From: an uncultured Bacteroidia bacterium
GTDB lineage: Bacteria > Bacteroidota > Bacteroidia > Bacteroidales > ML635J-15
Assembly: GCA_902800045.1 (NCBI GenBank)
Contig: CADCCZ010000004.1
Span: 124,001-188,000, forward strand
Length of the DNA: 64,000 nucleotides
Direction: 5' to 3'
The notes under the pieces were generated by a model. It had not been told where the DNA came from and ran no database searches. It worked only from the letters and a program-made list of their open reading frames with translations. The position numbers and the translations under genes are program-made. How positions within the stretch are numbered: position 1 is the stretch's first letter; every line of letters begins with the position of its first letter. This document shows positions 50,316 to 59,745 of this stretch, piece by piece.

Positions 50316-51155
50316 CTATTTTTTGGTGCAGAAAATCTTTCTGCCTGCAAAAAAAGCTATTGCAAGTCCGGCCACAATTGCACATATCCACCAAGGATTT
50401 GCGTATGCGCTGAGGTCGGGTGATGCAGAAACTTCGGCGCCGAAGAAAAATGCAGCAATGACTACTAGTGCGTTGTTGGTTGCATGTGCAACAATCGACA
50501 GCCATAGCGAGCCAGACGAATAGAACAAATATCCGAGCACTGCGCCAAGTATAAACCGAGGCAGCAGTCCCGAAAATTGCATGTGTATCGCCGAAAAAAT
50601 AAATGCAGTAAGCAGTATGGCGATGTGCTTGTTGCGGATGTTGCCGACAAAGAACTTCTGCAGTACGCCACGGAAGAACATTTCCTCGCATACGGCAGGT
50701 GTTATCGCCAGTACTATAAGGTTCAGTATAAATGCCCCGACACCATTTCCCGCCAGTGCCTTCATGGTAGATTGCATTGCCGATTCATCAATGTTTCGTA
50801 GGTATTCTTCTAGTCCTTTTAGCGATTCGGGAAACGAATACGATGCGTTTAAACTCGAAATAAATTCAATTGCCGGCATTATCGCTAGCATAAATACTAT
50901 TGCGAGGAGGTATTTTGTAAATCTGGGACTTTCGGTCATGCCAAGTTGCCTAAATGCAGGTTCATCTTTTTGGATGAATTTTGCTGCAAGCAAGGCAGGA
51001 AGTGCAAACGATATGATTGACGACAGCATAAGCAGAATCTTGTACGAGGTTTCTCCCTGCATGAAAAAGTATAATAGTACAACTAATGCTGTGTTAAGCA
51101 GAAATCCTACGCAGAGGCAGAGGATGATTATAAATAACTGTTTTGCTGCTGACAT
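50316..51155 (-). CDS. CPBP-family intramembrane metalloprotease-like protein
   Basis: 279 residues with ~8 membrane segments and the ABI/CPBP motifs: CEEMFFRGVLQ (EExxxR, catalytic Glu pair) near 155-165, and FIFSAIHMQF (His) later; the third motif HATNNA follows. Such proteases process membrane proteins (e.g. prenylated CaaX proteins in eukaryotes, bacteriocin-related peptides in bacteria). Its substrate here is unknown. Located 14 bp after ribD. Confidence 0.88.
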   Translation of the reverse strand: MSAAKQLFIIILCLCVGFLLNTALVVLLYFFMQGETSYKILLMLSSIISFALPALLAAKFIQKDEPAFRQLGMTESPRFTKYLLAIVFMLAIMPAIEFISSLNASYSFPESLKGLEEYLRNIDESAMQSTMKALAGNGVGAFILNLIVLAITPAVCEEMFFRGVLQKFFVGNIRNKHIAILLTAFIFSAIHMQFSGLLPRFILGAVLGYLFYSSGSLWLSIVAHATNNALVVIAAFFFGAEVSASPDLSAYANPWWICAIVAGLAIAFFAGRKIFCTKK

Positions 51156-51169
51156 TTATGCGGATAGTT

Positions 51170-52228
51170 TTATAAAATGTTTTCAGTATAGAAGTCGTTG
51201 TTATAGATGTATTTCAGTGTGACATCCTCTTCTTTTTCGATTTTTGCGCAAGGGTAGGGTAAATCGGGGGCTTTCACTCCGTTGGTGATTTTTTCTGTGC
51301 TAGTGAAAATTCTTGCTTCGTCCCATAGTCCGCTGGAAATAAACGAGTTTATGGTTTGCGCTCCGCCTTCGACAATTACCGACTGGATTTCATTATGGTA
51401 TAATATGTCAAGTATCTGTGGTACAATGTTTTCATTGAAATCAGCCTTGCAGAAAATCAAGTTGCCATTTGTACCTTCCTTGCTACCATTAATTATTATT
51501 GTTTTTGCTTGGCAATCAAATATTCTACTTGATGCAGGAACTTTAAGTTCCCTGTCGATGCAAACTCGCACGGAATTCCGTCCCGACCAAAGGCGGGCTG
51601 TAAGCTGTGGATTGTCGAGCAGGGCGGTGCGCGTGCCTACAAGAATAGCATCTTCTTCGGTGCGCCATTTGTGGACAAGCCTGTCAAATTGTACATTAGT
51701 GATTTTCAATGGTTTCCTCGTGTTATCGGTACGGATATTGTCGATGAAACCGTCGGCAGTCTGAGCCCATTTTAATATTATGTATGGTCTGCGCTTTGTG
51801 TGGAAAGTGAAAAAACGACGGTTTAGCCAGTCACATTCCTGTTTCAGGACGCCAATTTTCACTTCAACGCCTGCATTTCTCAGTTTTTCAATGCCTTTGC
51901 CTGCCACCTTTTCGAACGGGTCAATGCTGCCGACTATCACACGGGGAATACCTTCGCGGATTAGCATGTCGGCGCAGGCTGGGGTGCGTCCTACATGGGC
52001 GCATGGTTCGAGTGACACATAGATTGTTGATTTTTTTAGCAACGACTTGTCGGCAACCGAGTTAACAGCATTTACTTCGGCATGTGCCTCGCCACATCGT
52101 CTGTGCCAGCCTTCGCCGATGATTTTGCCGTCGCATACGATTACCGCCCCCACCATAGGGTTTGGGGATGCAGTTCCGAACCCGCATTTTGCGAGCTCGA
52201 TGCACCGTCTCATGAAGATTTCATCCAT
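51170..52228 (-). CDS. ribD: Riboflavin biosynthesis deaminase/reductase RibD
   Basis: 352 residues. The N-terminal ~145 residues are a zinc deaminase (HAEVNAVNSV and PCAHVGRTPACADMLI); the C-terminal part is the NADPH reductase (AQTADGFIDN, DAILVGTRTALLDNPQLTAR, VIVEGGAQTINSFI). It carries out steps two and three of riboflavin synthesis. Other rib genes are not in the window. It starts 7 bp behind a TPR gene and is followed by a CPBP gene. Confidence 0.94.
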   Translation of the reverse strand: MDEIFMRRCIELAKCGFGTASPNPMVGAVIVCDGKIIGEGWHRRCGEAHAEVNAVNSVADKSLLKKSTIYVSLEPCAHVGRTPACADMLIREGIPRVIVGSIDPFEKVAGKGIEKLRNAGVEVKIGVLKQECDWLNRRFFTFHTKRRPYIILKWAQTADGFIDNIRTDNTRKPLKITNVQFDRLVHKWRTEEDAILVGTRTALLDNPQLTARLWSGRNSVRVCIDRELKVPASSRIFDCQAKTIIINGSKEGTNGNLIFCKADFNENIVPQILDILYHNEIQSVIVEGGAQTINSFISSGLWDEARIFTSTEKITNGVKAPDLPYPCAKIEKEEDVTLKYIYNNDFYTENIL

Positions 52229-52235
52229 TGTGGGA

Positions 52236-53264
52236 TTACCAGTCGAGTCCTCTCTGCTTCAGTTCCTTACGGCTGAGTTCCTGACCAGCGCGTGCAGCAC
52301 GACGGAAATGTGCTATGGCATCGGCTTCCTGGTTCATCGACTGATAGAGCTTGCCGATATTGTAGTTTGTATCGACATGGTTGGGGTCGATAGTCAATGC
52401 CATGTTGTAGTATTCCATAGCCTTTGCCGGGTTGGTAGAGAAATATGCTGCACCGAGGTTGTTGTACGAATCGATGTTGTTGGGATTGAGTTCCAATGCC
52501 TTGAGGTAGTTTTTCACGGCTTTGTTTTCACCCTTTACATCATCCGAATAGTAGTATGCTACACCAAGGTTGTTGTAAACATCGGCATTGTCCTTGTTTA
52601 CTTCGAGAGCTTTTTTGAACCACTCGATAGCCTCAACATATTCGCCTTGATCTTCGTATATAACACCTATTGCATTGTAGGCATCGTCGTTGCGCGGATT
52701 AATTTCAATTGCCCTCTTGCAGCTTTCGATGGCTTTTTCGTAGTTTCCATTGTGTGAATATGCCAGACCGAGGTTGTTGTATGCGCCATCGTAAAGTTCG
52801 CTAATCGATACTGCTTTTGAGTAGTACGAAATAGCTTTCTTGTAATTTTTCAGTTCGTCGTAGGCGTTGCCAAGAGCATTGTAGGCAGTGTCGTACTTGG
52901 GATTAATCTTTATCGCACTTTCGAATTGGCTTATGGCCTTCTCGAAGTCGCCTTCGTCGTAGTAAACGTAGCCAAGGTTCTTTACTGCTTCGTAGTATTT
53001 GGGATCAAGCTTTATAGCCATCTGGAAATTTATCATGGCCTTGTCGAAGTTGCCCAAGTACGAATATGCACGTCCAAGCGTATTATACGCCACGGGATTT
53101 TCCTTGTTGGTTTCTACATATTTCGACAGTTCCGATATTGCTTTGGTGAAGTTGTCGTTATTGAATGCGAATAGTCCGTTTTCAAGAATAGCATCCGCAT
53201 CCTGCGAATAAATATTTGCAGAAAGCAGTGCAAATGTTACCAATATTGCAATTCTTAATTTCAT
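52236..53264 (-). CDS. Exported tetratricopeptide-repeat protein
   Basis: 342 residues: signal peptide (MKLRIAILVTFALLSANIYSQ) and nine or so very regular 34-residue TPRs (YNALGNAYDELKNYKKAISYYSKAV type). The protein is expected in the periplasm or anchored outside the inner membrane as a binding scaffold. First gene of the TPR-ribD-CPBP run, preceded by a good promoter (TTG-N22-TATATTTG). Its target is unknown. Confidence 0.88.
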   Translation of the reverse strand: MKLRIAILVTFALLSANIYSQDADAILENGLFAFNNDNFTKAISELSKYVETNKENPVAYNTLGRAYSYLGNFDKAMINFQMAIKLDPKYYEAVKNLGYVYYDEGDFEKAISQFESAIKINPKYDTAYNALGNAYDELKNYKKAISYYSKAVSISELYDGAYNNLGLAYSHNGNYEKAIESCKRAIEINPRNDDAYNAIGVIYEDQGEYVEAIEWFKKALEVNKDNADVYNNLGVAYYYSDDVKGENKAVKNYLKALELNPNNIDSYNNLGAAYFSTNPAKAMEYYNMALTIDPNHVDTNYNIGKLYQSMNQEADAIAHFRRAARAGQELSRKELKQRGLDW

Positions 53265-53292
53265 ACTTATTGATAAGTAAAGTTACAAGTTG

Positions 53293-53325
53293 CAAATATA
53301 TCATTTTTTAAGTCTAATTAGACAA
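53293..53325 (-). promoter_or_regulatory. Promoter of the TPR-ribD-CPBP run
   Basis: Minus strand TTG (53323-53325), 22 bp, TATATTTG (53293-53300), 28 bp before the ATG. Confidence 0.65.
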
Positions 53326-53366
53326 TAATAATTGAATTTTTTTTCACTTGCTTTCTTGTAAACAAA

Positions 53367-53399
53367 AATGGCTGGAACTATTTAAGTCCAGCCATTTTC
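53367..53399 (-). terminator. Terminator of the secreted-protein gene 53417-54829
   Basis: AATGGCTGGA and TCCAGCCATT pair perfectly around ACTATTTAAG. The minus strand continues into TTTTTG. Confidence 0.8.
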
Positions 53400-53416
53400 C
53401 TTCATATTAATTATGA

Positions 53417-54829
53417 TTATTTGTAATCAACTTTTTCCTGCAATGGTGTCTTCATGCTGTTGCGCAGGTCGTAGCCAGAGTAGCTTCCGCCGGCGTAATT
53501 CTGTCGCAGGTCCTGATGTGATACGAAATAGTCGCCATTTTCCTTGATGATTACATCTACGCTTATGCTACGGTGCGAAATGTTGTACGGATAGTTAGGC
53601 TCCTTGTAGATGTGCCAGTCGGATTCTGTTACAATAGCTTTCACGAACTTGTCGCCGAATTTGGCTTTTGCCTTGGCGGTAGCCTGGTTCTGGATTTCGG
53701 CTGAAACCGCAGCTGCCTTTGGCATTGCTACTGGCTTCGACGATGCTGCGCCTGCCGACTTGAGCCATCCGAGGCGCTTCTGTGTGAAGTAGCTGTTGTA
53801 TTCTTCGTAAATGCCTTGATATTGTTCGTCTTTGCTATGCAATGGGTGACTGCCTAAGTCTTCCATCATGTATCCTGCTTCGCGCAGAAGGTTGTAAGCG
53901 TCGGCACTGCGACCTGCTGCATCGCACTGCTTGATAGCTGCGAGTGTGCCCTTAAGTACGCTTCTTACAACATTGTACGGAGTGTTGGCGAGAAGAATGT
54001 CTTCGGCTTCGCCCTGTACGTCGTCCCATCTCTTCTGACGCTGGGTTTCGGTTTCCAGAAGGTTGAGTTCCTTGCCGTCTTCCAAGGTTACTTTGCGCAG
54101 GTTTTCGGCTCCTGGATATTTTGCTTTCCACTGGTTGCGTTCTTCGTCGCGGATGTAAGGGAACGAGCGAACCTTGTCGAACCTATAGCAGTCCTGCATA
54201 AGACGTGCGCGGATATAGCACTGGTATCCCGAAACTTCTTTTGGATTTGTCATGAAGTATGAATAGTATGCACAAAATGCATATTCGGTGAGATGCACCT
54301 GCTTTACACCATTGGCTGTCTGGTAGTCGGCGAATTCGAACATGTCGCAGCCTACGTGGCGGCTGGTGTATTCGGTCATAGTTGCGGCATTGCAGAAGTC
54401 TGTGTAAGCCTTTGTTGCGTTGGCGCCTGCTACATCGTAGAATGCATCGTTGGCAGCGTCGTCGGGATTGTAGATGAATAGTTTCGAGTCGAGTTCGTTG
54501 AGCGATGTCGGATAGCTAGGTTTCTCCTGGCTTGTGCTTTCGGTACTGCTGTTGCTGTCGTCGTTGGTTTCGGTTGTCCTTGCAGCATCGAGTTTACGTC
54601 TAAGTTCTTCTTCCTGACTGCTTTGTGAGCTGTTTTGCAAATTTGAATTCGAGTTGTTCTGCTGAGCATTCTGGTTGTTGTTGCTGTTGTTGTTTTGCTT
54701 GTCCTTCGAAACTGCTGATTTTGCCTTGTTCAGAAGTCCTCCCAATTGTGCATTTGCTGTGAAATTTGCACCGCACATAATAAATGCTATTAATAATAGC
54801 CCTTCGATTACTTTCATTTTTGTTGTCAT
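53417..54829 (-). CDS. Secreted protein of unknown family with Asn/Gln-rich linker
   Basis: 470 residues. Signal peptide (VIEGLLLIAFIMCGANFTANAQ), then GGLLNKAKSAVSKDKQ, then a low-complexity Asn/Gln/Ser stretch (~45-100) and a ~370-residue globular region with many aromatic residues and several cysteines (e.g. AYTDFCNAATMTEYTSRHVGCDMFEF). I do not recognise it. The C-terminus is basic and does not look like a T9SS signal. It is monocistronic, with its own terminator, and sits beside a membrane-anchored AraC regulator. ATG 54829 is chosen because a signal peptide follows; the longer reading frame is implausible. Confidence 0.72.
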   Translation of the reverse strand: MTTKMKVIEGLLLIAFIMCGANFTANAQLGGLLNKAKSAVSKDKQNNNSNNNQNAQQNNSNSNLQNSSQSSQEEELRRKLDAARTTETNDDSNSSTESTSQEKPSYPTSLNELDSKLFIYNPDDAANDAFYDVAGANATKAYTDFCNAATMTEYTSRHVGCDMFEFADYQTANGVKQVHLTEYAFCAYYSYFMTNPKEVSGYQCYIRARLMQDCYRFDKVRSFPYIRDEERNQWKAKYPGAENLRKVTLEDGKELNLLETETQRQKRWDDVQGEAEDILLANTPYNVVRSVLKGTLAAIKQCDAAGRSADAYNLLREAGYMMEDLGSHPLHSKDEQYQGIYEEYNSYFTQKRLGWLKSAGAASSKPVAMPKAAAVSAEIQNQATAKAKAKFGDKFVKAIVTESDWHIYKEPNYPYNISHRSISVDVIIKENGDYFVSHQDLRQNYAGGSYSGYDLRNSMKTPLQEKVDYK

Positions 54830-55004
54830 ATCATTAAATTTATTTCGATTTGTTTTTGCTGATTTTCGGTGGGCAAAATTAGGGTGAATAGGCAAGTCGC
54901 ACTTGTCGATTTCTTACAAAATAAAGGTTTCAACTTGTTTTTTTCTTACAAAATGTAAGAAAATTACAAGTGCCAATGTTTTGATATGTAATCAATTATG
55001 ATAT

Positions 55005-56684
55005 TTACGCGTGTGTTTCGCGGAATTGCGACGGTGAAATTCCGTAGGTGCGCTTAAAGGTGTGGCTGAAGCTGCTTGCATCGTTGAAACCGCACTGCTC
55101 GGCCACTTCGATTATTGGTAGGTCTGGATTGTTCAAAAGCAGATTGCTGGCTTTCTCCATCTGTATTGCCGATATGTATGCCTTGGGTGTTTCTCCTGTG
55201 GCGCTCTGCAGTCGACGTCTGAAAGTCTGTTCGCTCATGTTAAGTTTCGATGCGATGGCTTCTACACCGAATTCTCCAGTTGGCAGGCCTTCGTTTACCG
55301 CTTTGATAAGGTTCATGAGGAACTGCTTGTTCGAATCGCTTTCGTCGCTGTCGGGTGACTCTTCTTCGTCCGATGGTTCGGCTTCACGATTTTCGGCATT
55401 CAGCATTTTTTTCAACAGCTCTATCTCGTGTGTAAGTTCCTCTGTTCTGCGCTGTTGGCGCTTTTGGTTTTTCCTTACTGCTATCAGTGCCGACAGACAT
55501 ACAATTATTGCTATTGCAAAAATTATTATGATGTTGCTAATGTGCTGTCTTTGGCGACGTGAAATTTCCTGCTGCAGCTGGTCGTTCTCAAATTCGGCAT
55601 TATAGCGTGCAAGGTTTTCGGCAGTGGCATTGGTGTATAACGAGTCTTTCAGCAAGTCGAACCTGTCGAGTTCTATCTTTGCGCTGTCGGGGTTAATCTT
55701 CCATAGACTTTCGTAAAGACCTCGGCGCGAGTGCATTTCGTTCATAAGGTCGCCAGTCTCGACAAGTATGTCGGCTGCTTCGCGGTAATAGGCTATGGCT
55801 TCTTTTTCGCGCTCCTGGCACAACAGCGACATTCCCATTTTATTGCATGCTATTGCAAGCGAATGTTTGTCGCCGCATTGCCGGAGAATTGGGATTACCG
55901 TTTCGAGAGTCTGCTCGGCTTCGCTGTAGCGGTGCAAGCCTATAAGTGCCGACGCTTTCTGCGACAATCGTATTGCCGACCTATGCTCGTTGCCGATAAC
56001 TTTTTCGAGTTCGTACGACTGGTCGGCATATTGGAGCGAGATAGTGTCGTTGCCGAGCGCATGGTATATTTCCGATGCCATGCCGAGCAATATCGCTTTA
56101 CGGGCTGGATTCAGAGCCTTTTCGGCATGTTCGATTGCCTTGATGATATACACTTCGGCTTCCTTGGGCTGGTATGCTGCCATGTATATGCCTGCCAAAG
56201 TGTTGAGGCTCGACGAAATACGGTCGTCGTCACCACTTCGCATGTCGATGTCGAGGCATTGCTTGGTGTAAGCTGCCGCCTGGTCGAAGTCGCCAAGCCG
56301 TACATATATGCAGCCTATAAGGTTCAGACAGTCGGCTTTGGTTTCGTCGTCGTGCAACAGGGGTAGCGATTTCAGTCCGTACTTTTCGGCCGACTTGTAC
56401 TGCTGCATTTCGTACATGCATACCGACGCCCAGTACCATACCTGACCTTGCACCGAATCGACTGGCGTGTTTTCGTTGAAAATAATCAGCGAGTCGGTTA
56501 TTTCGTCGGCATCGAGCTGCTTGAAGAAACGGTTTGCCGCCGACACGCTCGTGCTGTTGTCGAAGTCGGACAGGAGCTTTTCGTAGGTATCTGACTGAGC
56601 GTGCAGACTAATGCCGAAGCACATCAGCATCAACATGCACGTCAGTAATTTCGTTATGCTATATGGCAAAATACTTTTATGCAT
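55005..56684 (-). CDS. Membrane-anchored AraC-type regulator with TPR sensor
   Basis: 559 residues in order: signal peptide (1-30), TPR-rich periplasmic region (~35-370), membrane segment (382-403), a coiled linker with an acidic DEEESPDSDESD patch (~405-452), and an AraC HTH (453-559; LNMSEQTFRRRLQSATGETP and IIEVAEQCGFNDASSFSHTFKRTYGISPSQF). It is a one-piece signal-to-DNA protein: no histidine kinase or receiver domain is present. The nearest neighbour that could be a target is the secreted-protein gene 176 bp downstream. Confidence 0.9.
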   Translation of the reverse strand: MHKSILPYSITKLLTCMLMLMCFGISLHAQSDTYEKLLSDFDNSTSVSAANRFFKQLDADEITDSLIIFNENTPVDSVQGQVWYWASVCMYEMQQYKSAEKYGLKSLPLLHDDETKADCLNLIGCIYVRLGDFDQAAAYTKQCLDIDMRSGDDDRISSSLNTLAGIYMAAYQPKEAEVYIIKAIEHAEKALNPARKAILLGMASEIYHALGNDTISLQYADQSYELEKVIGNEHRSAIRLSQKASALIGLHRYSEAEQTLETVIPILRQCGDKHSLAIACNKMGMSLLCQEREKEAIAYYREAADILVETGDLMNEMHSRRGLYESLWKINPDSAKIELDRFDLLKDSLYTNATAENLARYNAEFENDQLQQEISRRQRQHISNIIIIFAIAIIVCLSALIAVRKNQKRQQRRTEELTHEIELLKKMLNAENREAEPSDEEESPDSDESDSNKQFLMNLIKAVNEGLPTGEFGVEAIASKLNMSEQTFRRRLQSATGETPKAYISAIQMEKASNLLLNNPDLPIIEVAEQCGFNDASSFSHTFKRTYGISPSQFRETHA

Positions 56685-56758
56685 TATATTATTAAGGTAT
56701 TCCCGACAATATAATGTTTGACTGATAGGGTTATATGGACTGGCGATTAGCTTTTGCG

Positions 56759-57319
56759 CTATACGGTCATCAGTTCCTTTTCCTTGGCATCGATAACAGC
56801 ATCAACCTTCTTGATGAAGTCTTCGTGAGCCTTGTGTACGGTTTGTTCTGCATCCTTTGCTTCGTCTTCCGAAACGCCTTCCTTCTTCAGTTTCTTGAAT
56901 TCTTCGATTGCGTTGCGGCGAGCGTTCCTGATGACAACCTTCGAGTCTTCGCCGAGTCCCTTGACCTGCTTAACGAGCTGCTTGCGGCGTTCCTCGGTCA
57001 GAGGCGGAACGATTATGCGGATAACTTCGCCGTTGTTCGCCGGATTGAAACCAAGATTTGCAGCGAGGATAGCCTTTTCGATTGCCGGGATGGTTGATTT
57101 GTCCCAAGGCTGGATGAAGATGGTCTTCGGGTCTGGAGCCGAAAGGTTTGCAACCTGCGAAATAGGTGATGCTGTTCCGTAGCATTCAACCTTTACCGAT
57201 TCTAGCATAGCTGGGTTAGCTTTGCCAGCGCGGATCTTTGCAAGTTCCTTTTCGAGGTGTTCGAGTGCGGACTTCATTCCGTCCTTTGCATCTTCTATAT
57301 ACAATTCTAATTCTTCCAT
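56759..57319 (-). CDS. frr: Ribosome recycling factor
   Basis: 186 residues, usual length, all alpha with KIRAGKANPAMLESVKVECYG, VPPLTEERRKQLVKQVKGLGEDSKV and VRNARRNA. It splits the 70S ribosome after termination together with EF-G. It follows pyrH by 3 bp, the standard pair. Confidence 0.97.
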   Translation of the reverse strand: MEELELYIEDAKDGMKSALEHLEKELAKIRAGKANPAMLESVKVECYGTASPISQVANLSAPDPKTIFIQPWDKSTIPAIEKAILAANLGFNPANNGEVIRIIVPPLTEERRKQLVKQVKGLGEDSKVVIRNARRNAIEEFKKLKKEGVSEDEAKDAEQTVHKAHEDFIKKVDAVIDAKEKELMTV

Positions 57320-57322
57320 AAA

Positions 57323-58030
57323 TTACTTTGTAATGTAAGTTCCTATATTTTCGTTATTTATTACTTTTTCAAGATTTCCGTAGGTGTCCATGTCGAATAC
57401 GATTACCGGCATGTTGTTTTCTTTGCACAACGTAAAAGCGGTGAGGTCCATGATCTTAAGTCCGCGCTTGTAAACCTCGTCGAAGGTAATGGTGTCGAAC
57501 TTGGTAGCGGTCGGATCCTTTTCGGGGTCGGCTGTATAGACGCCGTTTACGCGCGTACCTTTAAGGAAAACGTCGGCTTCGATTTCGATTGCACGCAGAG
57601 CCGATGCGCTGTCGGTCGAGAAATATGGATTTCCTGTTCCGCCGGCAAGTATGCATACATACGAGTTTTCCAAAGCTTCAACAACCTTTGGCTTCGAAAT
57701 GCGTTCGCCGATTGATTCTATTCCTATTGAGGTGAAAAGTCTGGTCTTAACGCCAACAGATTCGAGTCCGTTCTGCAATGCCAACGAGTTGATTATTGTT
57801 GCGAGCATTCCCATCTGGTCGCCTTTCACACGGTCGAAGCCCTTGCTTTCGCCCGAAATGCCGCGGAAAATGTTGCCTCCGCCGATTACTATTCCTATCT
57901 GTACGCCCTTGTCGTGTACGGCTTTAATCTGGTTGGCATATTCCATAAGGTGGGTTTCGCTTATGCCCTGTTTCGATGCTCCGGCAAGTGATTCGCCGCT
58001 GAGCTTTAACAATATTCGTTTGAATCTCAT
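57323..58030 (-). CDS. pyrH: Uridylate kinase
   Basis: 235 residues of the bacterial UMP kinase family (amino-acid-kinase fold): ILLKLSGESLAG at the start, IVIGGGNIFRG, and FKGTRVNGVYTADPEKDPTATKFDTI. It makes UDP and is regulated by GTP/UTP in relatives. A TACTTTTG box lies at 58050-58057. Together with frr it forms the conserved pyrH-frr pair. Confidence 0.97.
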   Translation of the reverse strand: MRFKRILLKLSGESLAGASKQGISETHLMEYANQIKAVHDKGVQIGIVIGGGNIFRGISGESKGFDRVKGDQMGMLATIINSLALQNGLESVGVKTRLFTSIGIESIGERISKPKVVEALENSYVCILAGGTGNPYFSTDSASALRAIEIEADVFLKGTRVNGVYTADPEKDPTATKFDTITFDEVYKRGLKIMDLTAFTLCKENNMPVIVFDMDTYGNLEKVINNENIGTYITK

Positions 58031-58405
58031 CGCTATAATTTTTAGACCACAAAAGTAATAAAATTTGATAATTTGAAGATTTGAAAATTCAATAATTCAA
58101 AAATTCAATGTTGGAGACATTGGGCAATATTCCTTTTTATTGTTGAGACGCAAAATTTTGCGTCTTTACAATAATTAGTTCTAACTATATTGATATAGTA
58201 ATGTTTGATTGTTAAGATGTTGATTTATAATAATTTATCTATAACGTATTTTGCCGTGTCTTACGTTTAAAAACGTTCTCCCTTGAAAATCCGAAGGTTA
58301 TAAATTCACAATAAACACTAATATGTTGATTACTTTGTGATTTGTGTTGATTTTGTTGTTTTTGTGAAATATATTTTTGTACGATTTTATAGATTTAGAC
58401 TACGG
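58031..58405. other. 375-bp divergent gap between pyrH and a hypothetical gene
   Basis: Holds both promoters, a run of AATTCAA words (~58085-58110), and the perfect 20-bp palindrome AGACGCAAAATTTTGCGTCT (58146-58165). No gene or RNA recognised. Confidence 0.6.
58347..58379 (+). promoter_or_regulatory. Promoter of the 58406 gene and aroK
   Basis: TTG (58347-58349), 22 bp, TATTTTTG (58372-58379), 26 bp before the ATG. Confidence 0.55.
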
Positions 58406-59161
58406 ATGGAGAAACTGATTTACAGACATACCGATGTGGAAAGACTCGAAATACTGAGGTCTTTCGATGCGTATTTGCGCGAGAATCCACTGGGTGAAGA
58501 TTGTTTATTTGCTGAATACCAGGCTAATATAGCAGAAGAAAATCTTTCTGTTTTCGAGAAGTTCAGAACCTATAAGGAATGCTTAAGACAGCAGGAGGAG
58601 GCATTCAACAACAACTATAACAATCTTTTTAGCAAGGCAAAGACTTTCGTCGTTCACTACTACATGTCGATGCACATGGCTATCGAACGTGGCGAATTGC
58701 CTGTTGACATCACTTCGTGGTATGGACTGCAGTACCCGTTTTCAATCCCCAATCCTCGCAATGGAGAAGAACTTCTCGAAGTTGCTGCTCAACTTTTCGA
58801 ATGCGACTCGAACCGAGTAGCAAATGGAGGTCGTCTGCTTACAAACCCCAATATCTCATCCGTAAAAATCTGGGTTGAAAAGTTTGAAGACATACATAAG
58901 GAACGTGCTTATCGTCAGAATCTTAACAAGGCAGAAGTCGAAAATATCGACTACATACGCGACACCACTGACAAGCTCATTGTAGAAGTTTTCGATGCTG
59001 CCAGCGAAAGATTTGCTGACCTTGAATTCGAAGACCGCCTGAGACTGATGAACGAATTAGGTTTCAACATTCAGCAGGTTGTTCGCAAGCCGCGCGTTCG
59101 CAAGCAGGAGGAGATGGCAATGCAAATGGCCGAAGCCCAGCTTCAAATACCTCTTTTCTAA
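58406..59161 (+). CDS. Conserved-looking hypothetical protein upstream of aroK
   Basis: 251 residues, mainly alpha-helical, without signal peptide or membrane segment. The middle (KTFVVHYYMSMHMAIERGELP and FECDSNRVANGGRLLTNPNISSVKIWVEKFEDIHKERAYRQ) is well ordered; the end is a basic patch (RKPRVRKQEE) and a Gln/Leu tail. I do not recognise a family. It is 3 bp before aroK and probably co-translated. The ATG at 58406 follows the promoter; an upstream in-frame GTG overlaps it. Confidence 0.72.
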   Translation: MEKLIYRHTDVERLEILRSFDAYLRENPLGEDCLFAEYQANIAEENLSVFEKFRTYKECLRQQEEAFNNNYNNLFSKAKTFVVHYYMSMHMAIERGELPVDITSWYGLQYPFSIPNPRNGEELLEVAAQLFECDSNRVANGGRLLTNPNISSVKIWVEKFEDIHKERAYRQNLNKAEVENIDYIRDTTDKLIVEVFDAASERFADLEFEDRLRLMNELGFNIQQVVRKPRVRKQEEMAMQMAEAQLQIPLF

Positions 59162-59164
59162 CAG

Positions 59165-59677
59165 ATGAGAATTTTTCTCGTTGGCTTTATGGGGGCTGGT
59201 AAGTCCGTTGTCGGGCGACGCCTAGCCAAATCACTCAACTTGTCGTTCTACGACCTCGACGAAGAAATCGAGTCGCATTACAAAATGTCGGTGTCGGCAA
59301 TTTTCCAGAAGTACGACGAGGCTTGCTTCCGCAAACTCGAAACTTCTGTTCTCGAATCGTTTCCCAACAAGGATAACTTTGTACTTTCGTGTGGCGGCGG
59401 TACGCCTTGCTTCGGTGAAAACATGGCATTTATGAATTCCATTGGCACTACCATATATATTAAATTGTCTACCGACGAGCTAGTGGGCAGGATTTCCAGT
59501 TCTTACCACAAACGTCCGCTTACCGAGGGAAAGTCTGACGAAGAACTTGCCAGCTATGTGGATGCAATGCTAAAAAAACGGGAACCATTCTACTCGATGG
59601 CAAAGATTACCGTTGATGCATCGGGAACAGATAAGGAGACATTGGTGGAAAAGATTTTGCAGGTATTGCAAAAATAA
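59165..59677 (+). CDS. aroK: Shikimate kinase
   Basis: 170 residues: P-loop GFMGAGKSVVGRRLA, DLDEEIE (Asp of the shikimate site), FRKLE, SCGGGTPCF and the lid region YHKRPLTE. It phosphorylates shikimate in aromatic amino-acid synthesis. Length and motifs are standard. Confidence 0.95.
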   Translation: MRIFLVGFMGAGKSVVGRRLAKSLNLSFYDLDEEIESHYKMSVSAIFQKYDEACFRKLETSVLESFPNKDNFVLSCGGGTPCFGENMAFMNSIGTTIYIKLSTDELVGRISSSYHKRPLTEGKSDEELASYVDAMLKKREPFYSMAKITVDASGTDKETLVEKILQVLQK

Positions 59678-59686
59678 ATTCCATAG

Positions 59687-59720
59687 TTTGTTCTACCAAT
59701 CAAAAAAAACCTTACCTTTG
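59687..59720 (+). promoter_or_regulatory. Promoter of the SPFH gene
   Basis: TTTG (59687-59690), 22 bp, TACCTTTG (59713-59720), 25 bp before the ATG. Confidence 0.68.
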
Positions 59721-59745
59721 ACATAAATTTTAAATACATTTAGCT

